From: Albula goreensis
Taxonomy: Eukaryota > Chordata > Actinopteri > Albuliformes > Albulidae
Direction of reading: 5' to 3'
DNA length: 64,000 nt
Assembly: GCA_022829145.1 (NCBI GenBank)
Contig: CM040761.1
Location: 15,000,245 to 15,064,244, forward strand
Part shown: positions 13,841-49,523 of the stretch, piece after piece
How the letters are laid out: every line of letters begins with the position of its first letter
How positions within the stretch are numbered: the stretch's first letter is position 1
Position numbers and translations under genes: made by a program
The notes under the pieces: model-generated
The model's input: only the letters and a program-made list of their open reading frames with translations
Databases searched by the model: none
What the model was told of the DNA's origin: nothing

Positions 13841-16800
13841 ACTCTTGATACATGTTACTTTTGAGAAAAAAATATATATGTTGCCATTTTGTCCAATTTG
13901 ATAAACATTACTTTTTCCTTGATTTATTTACACTAAAAATTGTTGGTAAATTTATGTGTCCATGTATGTTTCTTGTCTTTATAAAGAGCTGTTTCATTGT
14001 TGTGTGTGTGCATGTGTGTGTGTCTGTGTGTATCGGTCAGTTTGTCCATTGGGAAATTGGCTCTGCAAAGATCTGTTCTGTAATGTAGGCACAGTTTAAT
14101 TAAACATACAGTACAATAATTAAGGATTTCACTGAACTGAAATCCCATGAAGCAAATGGAAGACATCCAATTATTTATTTCTTGTTAGCTCATTCTATTT
14201 TACTTCCCATGATTTGGTATTGATGGGGTATAACACATTTAGACACAGTGTAGCATCAATACAGACTGAATTGATTTTGTTAAACAGTTAATGGAAACCT
14301 CAAGGGCACTAGATCTAATTAAAAATCGAATGCAAGAAGATGTAATGAGTCAATCAGTTTACTTTAGCTCACCCTGGAAATTTAACAATAGTTGACTGGA
14401 AAATCTGTCCAGTACACTTGGGTAATTGACTTGTAGTGTAGTTAGTGCTCTGCCAAAAACACAAAGCCCCACTTGAGACTGTGAAGTGTCATTTTCTTGG
14501 TTGATTTACCCACCTGTCGGGCTGAACACAGAGCTTACAGCGAAAATGTCAGAGTCAGTACAGAGCGGCTTCTGCTGACGTCTGGAACAGAGAGCCCTGT
14601 CCAGCCTCAAGGGGCAGAGAGAGAAGTGAAATCTTCTTTCCTCAAGAAACATCCACACTGAAATATAGGGTTGTTTTATTTGGAAGAAATTATGTGTGGA
14701 TAAATTTGGTTTAACATGGTAGCAGTTGACAGTCCTGATATCACGTAAGTTTGTTTGTTGATTTATTTATTTAGTTATTGCCTTCTTATGTATAATGTTC
14801 CACACACTGGGGAACGATCAGGTAATTGAGCTCGCTCGACATCACAAAGTTGACACATTTACTGGGCACATAATTGTTTCCTCTGGTCACCCACTGGCAT
14901 GCACTGCCACTCAGTAAATGCTGTTCACTTCCACCGCTGCTCCTGCCCATATTCTGCAATTACTTCATTATCCCAGTAGATCCTCCAAATTTGCATCACC
15001 GGGGGTCATGAATCCAGACACCACCTGGTGGTGGCATGTAGGAATGGCACCATAGTTTGAGAATAATTTGCAGTGGAAGAAAAAAAAACCCTCAAGCACA
15101 AACTAATTTTCACCAATTTGTTCAATGCTCGCATCCCCCCATACAGCCTCCCGAGATTCCAATAGATATTGCACTCTGTGCCAGTCTGTGGTATAGAGCA
15201 GCGCAGACCTGTCAGTGTAAGGAGGTATGTGATACGTGTGGGATTGTGAAATGGTGGTGTCAGTGGAAAATGGGTTTATTATTACCAACAATACATTGAT
15301 TCTACTTTTTTTTTTTTACATTGATTCTACTTATACAATATAAAAAGTCATAAAAAATAACCCCAGTTTTCACTGGATGGCACTGTCATTTATCTATTGG
15401 AATGGAATATACGTGTATTGTATAATTTTCTATATTGCCTTTTCAGCTATGTTTTGCTTTTCTGTTCACTAGACCTTCTTAAACAGGATAGGCACACACT
15501 GGAAAATAAATTCCTGAGGAAAATGAACAGTGCTTGCTAACTTTCTAAGATGTCCAATTCCACAATTGTTGCCATGGAAATAAAGTCCTAAGGTCTGTCC
15601 TTCCTGGAGTGTTAATGTCCACAGAGGGGTGCACTTTTCTTATTCCCTTATTCATAAAATCAATGGGGCTAAATGGACCCTTTCCACTTTTTTTTTTTAT
15701 TGCCCAATCATATTTTACAATCCATGTTCACTGCCTCCACTGTCCGTCTGGGATAAGATTGACATGCTTTCACCACTGTTACATACACACTGCCAGCTGC
15801 CAATTCTTCACAGGTTGGCCATCCACAGGTATTCTACACAAAGGCAAGAACCAGAGGAAGCCACTTTGAGTGTAGATTTTGTATAGGCGGACTGTGGATT
15901 CCTCATTGACCAGTGGAGATTGCCTGCTTAATTCAGGGCCAGATTTTAATAAAAAGCAACTGCACAAACCAATGGTTTGTTTGTGTGTCATAGTCTCGGC
16001 TCCTATTCGCAGTATGGCCTTTCTTGTATCTCTGTACCCCTGTGGGAAATGGAATTCTTGGGTACCATAGACACTTTTCTTTTTTTTTTTTTTTTTCCCC
16101 CAGCACCCAGCATAATCAGGCTTAGGACATCCAATATTGTTTAAAATGTGCTTTCCCTGCAGAAAGGCTAAAATTTAAGTGGCTAAAAATCTTAACTGAA
16201 AATAATTACTTTAAATAAAACATATAAGGTGTTGGCTGCCTTGCTGCTACTAGTGTGGATTATCCATGCTTTCATTTTCATATATAAATGGACCTAATTC
16301 ATACATAAATGGATTTTATTCAAAAGACTGATTTTTTTAGCATGATGCATCAAATTTCATTTTCAAACTATTACTGTGGATGTGATTACCATTATGGGGT
16401 CCTAATTGATGACATATAACACTGCTGATGTCTGGTCAATTCCAAATACTTACATCCAGTTATAAACCAGTGCTTTCTGTGGTCTGTCTTAGTTTCTTCC
16501 TCACAGTGCCTACTGCTAGTTCACCCTGTTTACCTGTATCCCTTAAAACATTCTGTTCCCTAATGAAGACATACTACCAGTCACTGTGTTTTTGGGATGT
16601 CTGAGGAACATGGCATTTTGGTGATTGTGGCCCAAATTCCTAACTTTCTTACCTTCACTTGCACTAATTTCTCAGGACAAGTTGTTCCATCTGTCTTGGA
16701 CCAAGTCTCCCCACTGTCATGGACATTTTTGATTTGTTGCCAACTTCCATCCATGATTGTGTTTTTCCCCCAGAGGTGCCCATTCCGTAATGATGCTATC

Positions 16801-18410
16801 CGATGTGTACTACTGCCATGCTGCTCTTCCAAGTTTCAATTACTCCATTTCAAGCTCTCCAGCACTCATATTTGGCCATCGGTATCACCGCTATTTGTTT
16901 TACTGCACTTTAGCCTCTACTAGTCAGTCAGTCATTTTCTATTTTTTTTCCCAGTTTGAACCTGTGGTCTCCTTGTTTTTCAATTCCTTCTGGAGAACAA
17001 GTATTCAGCGCATCATGCCAACTATATATAAATGTGATATAACATCTGATGATTTTTTCCTCATGCTTGACATTCTCTGGCATTTAGCCTGGCAGATATT
17101 TTACAAATATCAGGTAAAATGGTTATTCCTGTATAATAGGTGGTGATGTTTGCATATTCAGCTTTTTTTTGTAATTTGTTGAGCGTGTGCCATGTCGACT
17201 CAACTGTCACGTAGCCCAACAGTGCCATGTTTCTCTGCCTTGTCTCTCCCAGAATCCCCCAGGACACTTATGGGGCTGCAAGGCGGCTCACACACAGCGG
17301 TCCACACGGCCCACCATGTTCATTGAGGCCAATTTCCACGCTCTATTTTACAACGCCGCCTGCACCCCAGCCCCTGTTGGCAGGACACATGCCAAACCTT
17401 GTTTATGACCATACCTGTCATTTACCCTTCAATAAAACCCTTTCAAGGTCCCAGATATCGGCCTGGCTGAAACGGGAGCTTTAGCGAAAGTTGTTTACAG
17501 GGAGCGTTTTGGGTCACTCCGGTCCACCCGCAGCCAGTCGTCGCAGCAGCCCCTGCATAAAAAAGGCACCTGAGTCCCACTGCGCTTTCTGTGTTCTCTG
17601 CGCTCCCACGGCTCCAAAGCCTGCGCTGCCCTGACTAACAATGCCCTCTAGCCGTTCCCTCCACAGAGACCAGGCCCATATTAATGGGTTTAAGTATTCT
17701 AGCTGTGTAAACAAGGATAAGCATAATTTTTTTTAGCAGAACTAAAAAACTTTTTGCAGCTCATCTGCAGATCTGTTACAGACGTTAATATACAGGCCAT
17801 CAATCAGAAAGCCTGAGCAGGACTGTGCTAAAAACATAAAATAAACCTCATTTGCAAAGAAAAGAAGTGTCTTGTAGCACATCCAGAACTATATGTAATT
17901 TAGCCAGGCAATGTCTGACTTTTCAGATTGTGTTGAGTCCTACCAACTTGGATAATGTGGCATTTACAAGTTTTAAATCATTTTTGAAACAAGTTCACTT
18001 GCACAGCACATCCCTATAAATATGTATCTATGGTATAACTTCCCAACAGGCCACAATCCATATAACTCCCTGATTATATGTGCAATGTCTGAAACCCCAG
18101 TGGCACCCATACCTTACCCAACAACATACAAGACATATCCTCACACATCCCAGCATGCCTTAGACCATGCTGCACTCAGATCTTTGTACACACATTGTTT
18201 CATTTGAGATGGGAAGTGAAACGTTGTCTGAGTTGTAGCCTTTGCTGGGGATTATCGATCCACTCCCTCAGTGCTTGCAGACAGGTGTAAAGCCAGGCGT
18301 CCCTGTTGCCCTTTTAACATGGCTCTGCTTGTGGACCTGAGGCGGTCGAGTCTGAGGTCACCCTCAGCATGTGTGGCTGGCCTCCATACAGAGGAGCCAG
18401 CTGAGCAGCA
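13841..18410 (+). other. Long epha6 intron, third part: no exon found
   Basis: Contains a GT-rich stretch near 13999-14036, a 16-bp direct repeat flanking a poly-T run (15289-15337) and poly-T near 16078-16096. Several frames around 16581-17484 are open on both strands, but no family, splice pattern or codon bias supports a gene. Confidence 0.55.
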
Positions 18411-18669
18411 CGTGAGCGGGTAGGAGGGGGAGGACATGTGTGTGAGCGGGCAGGAGAGGGCAGACGTGTGTGTGAGCGGGCAGGAGAGGGCAGACGTGTG
18501 TGTGAGCACGCAGGAGGGCAGACGTGTGTGTGAGCGGGCAGGAGAGGGCAGACGTGTGTGTGAGCATGCAGGAGGGCAGACGTGTGTGTGAGCAGGCAGG
18601 AGAGGGCAGACGTGTGTGTGAGCGGGCAGGAGAGGGCAGACGTGTGTGTGAGCGGGCAGGAGGGCAGAT
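18411..18669 (+). repeat. Minisatellite, nine copies of a 28/30-bp unit
   Basis: Unit tgtgagcgggcaggagaggg followed by cagacgtgtg (30 bp); three-fold purine/GT-rich pattern. Copies start at 18411, 18441, 18471, 18501, 18529, 18559, 18587, 18617 and 18647. The copies starting at 18501 and 18559 are 28 bp because they lack one AG dinucleotide. The high similarity among copies suggests recent turnover and likely length polymorphism. Confidence 0.95.
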
Positions 18670-20356
18670 ATGCCCAGCAGCCCAGCAGGTATGATCAGCA
18701 GGCTGGCAGCACAGCTCTCCACATCACAGCTGCATTGAGTTTGCACACTCATCGGGCACCACACTGTCAGCCTCTGCAGAGAAATCTACACACACACGCA
18801 ATAGGAAAGAAGACAATTTAGTCAGCAGCTTTTATTCTCTAACAATATGTTGTTTGACATTTCTTATCACACCTGTCTCAGGGGATTACATTTTCTTCTC
18901 AATCAGTTGTATGTGAATCTATCCTATTAACCCTGTAGTCAATATGAACAAGGCTTTAAAGTTGACCTAAGTTTGTGAAAATAAATGTGCATCTAGAGTA
19001 ATTCTTTATCCTTTAAAGAAATAAAAGAGATTTAAAATCCACATTTGAGGGAAGAGAGGGAAAGAGAGAGGGGGAGTGTAATCGTCGTGGGAGAGATCAT
19101 TGGAATTATTAAATTAGGGTTTGCTTCACTGGTTTGCTCTCTAGGGTGTCCCTTTATATTCAGATAGGCTTGTACACTATTCTCAGTCCAGGAATACAGA
19201 AACACATTTCCCTGTACTCTGAGCCTGTAATATCATTTTACCACTCCCTTTACTGTCTGCACTTGCGCACATAATGGGATGTTAATTACCTGGGCAGTAG
19301 CTGTTATTGTGTAGTGGCTGCTTTAGTGTGCCCTGTGTGAATATTTACCTAGCACAAATTCAATCAGTACGTTAATCTGATTTCTTAATTTGTAATTTAC
19401 TCAGCTAAACATTTTCCTCCTCTTTGCCATGAATAGTAATGCAAATACAGGGGAGAATGTCTGCTACACTTTTTCACTGCAACAGCATAATCCTCCATTT
19501 TTCAGCATCGGACTATTACACATTTATAAACTGGTACATGGAAAAGGTATCAATAGGTTTATATCCAAAGGAGTTATAGGAGTACGATGCTCAGGTTTGA
19601 AATACTGAGTGCATTTGAAGCACAATAGATTTTGATCGGCAATTATATAACTTTATGAGCATTGATGTCAGTTGTATTTTATGGAGGTATACCTTTGAAG
19701 ACAAGGTTACAAACACGACTGAGTGCCCTCCTGAGTGTTTGATCTATGGGGCTAATATCCACCAGTAAAACATTCCCTTCACAAAGATACCCATTCTATT
19801 CATTTTTAAACCTGACAATATTTATAATAATATTTTTGTGTCTGTCTTGCCAATGCCAGTAAGACTTTAAGGTTGTTTTCTTTCTTCTGTGTCAATAAGC
19901 TATGGTGATGAATGGATTCTTCTACGGGGGCACATTTGTCATGAATTTTGGATGACTGAGTAGCTAAATGAAGTTAATTTGTGGTAATGAGTTTCCTCTG
20001 CTTTTTTCAAAGTAAATGGAACATTAACTTGATTGGGTTTGACGGCGCGGGCAGGTGTCCCCATGTCGTCTCTTTTGTGCAACTGGTGCTCAGAGGGATT
20101 TTTTTAGCGGGCTGATAGCAGGAGAGCTGAAGCAGGCTGGAGGCCCTGGTCATGGGTCACTGTCGTGCTTTGCCAGGGGACACATATTGGGTGACCTGAG
20201 TCTCTTACCCTGGCATGCTGTTCCCCTTGTTCACTGTCTGTAATGTTGAGTAATGAGCCCCCTGGGGAACAGGGCACATGGGAAAAGTCTGTCACAGGGG
20301 CGGTGGGGGCAGAAGGGCGGTGTGTTGGATACGCTGAACCGTGGTGTGCCTTTCAG
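18670..20356 (+). other. End of the long epha6 intron
   Basis: Unremarkable AT-rich intron with a GA-rich patch near 19045-19076. The last 300 bp before the exon become GC-rich. No other exon or recognisable repeat is seen. Confidence 0.6.
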
Positions 20357-44526
<24,170 letters not shown>

Positions 44527-44700
44527 GACTGTGTCCAGCCCGCCGGCCCTCGCCCCCTACCTCAGCGCTCTACCCCGAGGTAGACCCCCCCCTGCAGCCG
44601 TGGGGCCTGGCTACTCTGTCCAACCGCAAGCTGGCAAACCGCAACTGACTGCCAGCAAAGGAACTCAAAAATAAAGACAGATTTTTTTATAAGCAGCTGT
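44527..44700 (+). terminator. epha6: epha6 3' UTR start with a candidate polyadenylation signal
   Basis: AATAAA lies at 44670-44675, about 145 nt past the stop codon, followed by a T-rich stretch and a GT-containing downstream region. Eph transcripts usually have longer 3' UTRs, so this may be only a proximal site. Another AATAAA near 46812 is too far away to assign. Confidence 0.45.
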
Positions 44701-45175
44701 TTCAGTTAGACAAGGGGAGACTGGATTTCTACCGACAGACAGTTTCCAAAAGTACAGTGTGAACCCTGCTGCAACGAGAGTATTTTCGAATACAGCAAAC
44801 TTATAGGCTTATACAAATGTATGGTACTTTTGAGGACGTAATCTACTCTTTCTGTTTTGTGAACCATGTAGCTGCTATCAAATGTGCAATCAAATGTTTT
44901 TGCTTGTTATATCTATCATTTTAAAATTTAATATGTTAAAAGGGGGTACCCTTGATTTATTGAAATTCTTCCCAGAATACCTGGTATGGCAATACTTGAA
45001 ATACTGAGGAGCCAATCATCAAATCAGTTTCTGAATATGAACAATTTAAGTGTTTAATCCATATAACAACTATGATCTTAACGTGATATTTATGTATGTG
45101 AAGTCCTTTATGTGAACGCCCTGGTAAATTTGGATACAACTTTTATCGCTATGTTGACCAACTTTCTTCAATTCA
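44701..45175 (+). other. Intergenic DNA after epha6
   Basis: Probably further epha6 3' UTR or spacer; no gene or repeat recognised before the Tc1 copy. Confidence 0.5.
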
Positions 45176-45179
45176 GCAA

Positions 45180-45899
45180 TATACACTGAGTCCGCTTTAT
45201 TAGGTATGCCCGCCCTCTTCATGAAATAGCCCGCTAAATCAGTGACAGCATCTATCATGTGTGTCTATAAGTCAAAGGGAGAAGAAGCAAGAAAAGTGAC
45301 TCTGCATGTGGCGTGGGTAGTGGCTGCTAGATGTGCCAGTATTGCTGTGTCAGAAACAGACCTGCTGGGATCTCCAGTAGCTGTCCTGTGTTTGGAGTCA
45401 ACACTGGTGATGAAAGAGGGCAAAAGAGGTGGACATAACTTGTACAGCATAACAGAGGGTGAAACTATAACCACGGTCTGCTCTTGTTAGTGAAAAACAA
45501 GAAGTTGTGGTTACAGAGAGCTAAGGAGCACTGGACAGCAGAGATTTAGAAAAGCATTCTGATCTGATGGAAGAGGGCTTTCACACAGGATAGGGGAGGG
45601 CCAGGATATAACAGACTGTGTGAGTCTATCCTGCAGTGTATCCATATTTTTTCAGCAAGATACTGCTCTGTGCCACAAGGCTAGGATTGCCCAGGAATGA
45701 CAGTGAACTCAGCTTACTGCAGTGGCCTCCCTACTCACCAGATCTCAGTCCAGAGGACCACCTGTGGGATGAAATGGAAAGAGCCGTGAGAGTAGAGATC
45801 CACCACAAGCCCCAACAAATTCAGACTTCTCTGACAGCAAAGTGAGGACCAGCTTGCTATTAGGTAGGTTTACCCAGTAAAGTGGTCTCTGAATGTATA
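45180..45899 (+). mobile_element. Internally deleted Tc1/mariner transposon
   Basis: Left end tatacactgagtccgctttattaggtatgcc (first 20 bases shown by family: tatacactgagtccgctttat) and right end ctattaggtaggtttaccca...ggtctctgaatgtata form imperfect terminal inverted repeats, each beginning TATACA. Internally, 45720-45790 encodes WPPYSPDLSPEDHLWDEMER, the C-terminal catalytic block of Tc1 transposases, preceded by a remnant of the HKAR-type stretch (LLCATRLG). At 720 bp it is about half the usual 1.2-1.6 kb, with most of the N-terminal half gone. In the family pattern SPD-NPIE-LWD, the catalytic glutamate position is displaced here (SPED). A dead element. Confidence 0.85.
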
Positions 45900-46149
45900 A
45901 AGATAAGTCAATAAAACAAAAAAAAATAATAAAAAGAATACACAAACATTCACTACAGACCTACATACCTAAATAAGTACTAGATGTGCACCCACCTCAG
46001 ACAGGTCACTTAAAGGGGTCTTATGAATGCCAACAATGGCAGCAGTAAAGACCCCAGAGAGTTGGGGTGCACTATTCAGATGACTGTATATCTGCAACAC
46101 TGACACATGGGTCTGACACGAGCTGTCAGGAAGAAAGCTGCTTCAGTGT

Positions 46150-46350
46150 CCATTCACATAGTATGTGGTAGTGTAGTATAATGGTTTGGGAACCTGATTT
46201 ATAACAAGATGGCCACAGGTTCGAGTTTGTAGGAAAGTACTTTATGTGACAGAGATGAGAAATGAATATGTGGATATGTGGTGCTACTAGGAAATAATTT
46301 TATGACAGTATTTTTGACATAGTAGATAAATTAGCCGGATTGGAATAGAG
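46150..46350 (+). mobile_element. Diverged tRNA-derived SINE
   Basis: The plus strand reads gtggtagtgtagtataatgg (box-A region of fish tRNA-SINEs), then gccacaggttcgagtttg (box B) and a body of gaaagtactttatgtga. No clean target duplication is visible and the 3' end is uncertain. Confidence 0.55.
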
Positions 46351-47463
46351 TGATATTGAATCTCGGGCTATGCAGGGTAGATAACAGTTATGAGAGAGAG
46401 AGGAAGTTGTGTAAATGTGAACACAAATACACTCACACACTCACCTTAGGGGACTGTGCAATATTTTGTTCAAAATGTCTCACACACATATACATATACA
46501 CATACACATACACACACACCAAGCAACACCCTTATTGATATTTCTGATTATGGGACAAGCAAATACTTCCAGGACAGGGAGAACACTTGAAAGCACTGGT
46601 TGGTGTTCACAGTGAGATGGCTTTCTCCCACAAGATGGCGGGTAGACAGGAGAAAGACTGTGTAGCATGTAACTGCTGATCAATGGGAGCGCTTTTTTGT
46701 ACAAAGTACAAGTACTTATAATTCATGTGTTTTTATTTTTCTATGGTTTCCAAAGAGGCATCATCAGGTCATGCAGACTATATATGCCTGTTTATGAGTA
46801 TATTTGTTCAACAATAAAAGTTAAGTTCAGTGCTGTCAGTGCTTGTTCATTTTCCTTATGTGGCATGGAGCACATCGCAAAATATGTATTGGTTTGTCAT
46901 TCTGAAAAAGGTTTTTGTTATCCACTAGATGGCGATATAAACCTTAGTATACACTTTACTTGTGACAAAGTATGAGGTTTTTTTTTTTTAAACCAACCTC
47001 ATGTTCTGGACAAAAAGATCTACACCAGTACGTGTCAGTGGAAGATATCACAGGTCTGGAGTTCATTTTTGGCAAAGCCACTGCAGCTGCTATAAGAAAA
47101 AGGAGAAAAGCTGTTTTTACTATGATTTGATTTTATGCAAACCAGCTAACAAAATTCATACATCAAATTTTATATCATGCAGATTTCTGTTTGTGCAATC
47201 GAACGTATCATACATATTAATATTATATATTCATTTAAAGTGATTTTAATCAGTCAGATCAGCTGTCTGAAAATGAATGCTTACTTTATGTCTATGCTGT
47301 GGCAAATGGTTCCTTTTGAAAATTTCATACTGATGCTGCTGGCAATGTCATGGTTAGGTAACGCTTTGCTGTACCAGGACCCGATGACTTCCTAACACTG
47401 AACCATTAAACCTGTTGTGTGTCAGAAACATTTTAAATATAAGTATTAAACCTTTAAATTGAC
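46351..47463 (+). other. Intergenic spacer between epha6 and the claudin
   Basis: CA-rich patches at 46420-46520; otherwise AT-rich with no gene. A tRNA-like stretch in reverse orientation near 47340-47410 is too degraded to call. Confidence 0.5.
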
Positions 47464-47587
47464 TCAAATTCAATTGTATTTGATGTTCGGTTTTACAGTT
47501 ATTCAAAAACATAGCATATTATCCAGGGTCAAATACTTATGTTTTTGAATAATTATAAAACAGAATATCAAGTAAAATTGAATTTGA
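47464..47587. repeat. Palindrome: 50-bp inverted-repeat arms with a 24-nt loop
   Basis: Arm 47464-47513 (tcaaattcaattgtatttga...caaaaacata) pairs with 47538-47587. By hand 44 of 50 positions match exactly and three more would be G-U pairs in RNA. Arms start TCAAATTCAA and the inner ends read caaaaacata. The loop contains gggtcaaatactt, a phrase common at Tc1-type ends in fish. Either a palindromic MITE or a hairpin-forming transcript. Confidence 0.85.
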
Positions 47588-48014
47588 ATAAATATTCAGT
47601 ACCATATTATTACCATATGCAGTAATAATAAACAGCCAACCAGACAATACTTGTCTGTCCTATGTCTTAGGTAATTACAACCTCTTCCTGCAATATATTT
47701 GAAATAATTGACAATCATGCTAAAATTCCTAAATATCAGTATGCATTAGCATGCTGCCCTTAGCACAATGGGAGGGGTTCGGTGCCACCTTAGTGCTGTT
47801 AGCTGCTTTTGTAGTGGCCCTGAACACAAAGCCCCATTCATCTCAGCGCGTCAGATCTGTGAGAAGGCTGACGAAGCGCCTGAGAGGGATGTGCTGATGC
47901 CATCCGCTCTGCTGCCCAGTCATCACCCTCCAGCAGCACAATAAGCGCTGTTCACAGCCCGACCGCTCCGCTCCACGACTGTCGCTGCGCTGGCTCCACT
48001 CACAGATCCCGCTT

Positions 48015-48129
48015 CATAAATATGTGCTCCGGAGGGTCCGCGGCAGGTGCACGGGCTGAAGTTTCACAAAGCTGCGGGCCTGCACAACTGGACACAACTG
48101 AAAGGAGGGAGTGACTCTGCACATCACAG
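48015..48129 (+). promoter_or_regulatory. Likely claudin promoter and non-coding first exon
   Basis: A GC- and CpG-rich patch starts near 47840. It contains a TATA-like cataaatat at 48015-48023; a start about 30 bp downstream would give an exon of about 80 nt ending CACAG at 48129 with a strong donor, gtaaggag. Claudin genes with intronless coding regions commonly have a separate 5' non-coding exon, so this fits the claudin that follows. Acceptors at 49322 (ctctccacag) or 49501 (aattacag) would join it to the coding exon. Confidence 0.55.
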
Positions 48130-49523
48130 GTAAGGAGGGGCACCTTTCTTTAAGGACTTCTCAAAACATGAAACTGTTAAACATCTTCAGTGACTGTTAT
48201 TCAGTAGGGTAAGGCCATTGAGTGTTGACTGCAAACAGCCATAAACATATTCTTTGCCCTTTCACCATTTACTTTGTGTTATCAAAAAATATACTAAACA
48301 ACGAGAAGGATATCTTAAGAGAGCATCTCATGCAAGTTAACAATACACTTTATTTGTATATTTTTCTACTAATTACAAATAGCTTGAAACGTTTGCCAAT
48401 TTTGGAATATAAGAACCACATAACATTTTAACATAATACTCTGATGAACTTAGCCCACAGATGCAAACTTTTATTGAAAATAGAAAAGGGTGTATCAGTA
48501 CAACAGACATACAGTAGCAGAGCACAAGCAATGCATGAATCTAATAGCAGTGTCCTGTATCACTGTTTGTCTGCCTTTGTAAAATAAGTCACCCAATACA
48601 ATCAAGAGCCTATGTTGCTTTTCATGTTCTGCACAGAGCGTGGCTGTAGAAAGGATGCATTCGTAAGCTTTCGGACACATTCATCAGAAATCACATGGGT
48701 GCCCCACAGAAGTTACCATTGTGCACAATGTATTCTGAGACTGTAATGATTGGCTTGTGGATAAATTGTGGATCAGTGACACTAACTGCTTTGTTGCCCA
48801 CGGATATAAGAGACCCGAAGCTATGCAACAAAGTAGTTTTGTAAATGGCAGCCGTCCAATAAACAGTGATGAGGGTATAGCAACGACAGGACAAAATCTG
48901 TTCTCATTACAATCTCATAAGTTTGATTGCAAAATATGATTGCACATTATTGTGACTACTTATCTGCCTATAATTTGAGATTGTTTAAAATAATTACTCC
49001 TATTTCATGCTCATCAGCAAGCAAATCTCCCATGTACCAACTACCTAAAGATGAATTCATTTGTGTTTTGAAATCTATATGCTGTGTTTCAAGGCGGACA
49101 GCTGTTCGTTTTTGACAACAGTGAAATTAGAGCTATGATGTTTTTCATTTGGATCAGAAAGCCAGCTGTCAGTCATAGCTCTGCGCTTGTGCTTGGGTTG
49201 GCCCCTGATACCCCTGTCCCAGAATCTGACCTTGTGTGGCACATTAGTACAATAACTAAGATTCAGAAAATACAGGCATCCAAAAATGGACTGAGTTGTT
49301 GCATTTTCACTTCTCTCCACAGGTGGAGGTTGTGCAGGTATAGTTTAGTGCTCATATTCAACCTCAGTGAGCACCAGCCAACCCAGCAATACTAAAAATC
49401 TCTACAGAAGGCTCTTAAGTAATCAACTGTTAAAAACAACTGTTAATACAACTGTTAAAAATCCAAATATTATCTGCCTATTTCTTAGTAACTAATTACA
49501 GTATTAATTTTGATGAGTCAGAG
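48130..49523 (+). other. Probable intron and 5' UTR of the claudin gene
   Basis: No coding potential. Two usable acceptors, ctctccacag ending at 49322 and aattacag ending at 49501. If either is used, an out-of-frame upstream ATG at 49513 opens a 12-codon frame (MSQRWPVWWSSS, stop) that overlaps the claudin start. Confidence 0.5.

Noticed and set aside
16581-17484. Cluster of open frames on both strands
   Set aside because: No homology, splice sites or codon bias; frames overlap in several directions as expected by chance.
18252-18764. 170-codon minus-strand open frame
   Set aside because: It is open only because the GC/GT-rich minisatellite lacks stops. The repeated peptide is an artefact and the 28-bp units shift frame.
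47340-47410. Reverse-orientation tRNA-like stretch
   Set aside because: Only a loose resemblance to a SINE box A; no box B or target duplication.
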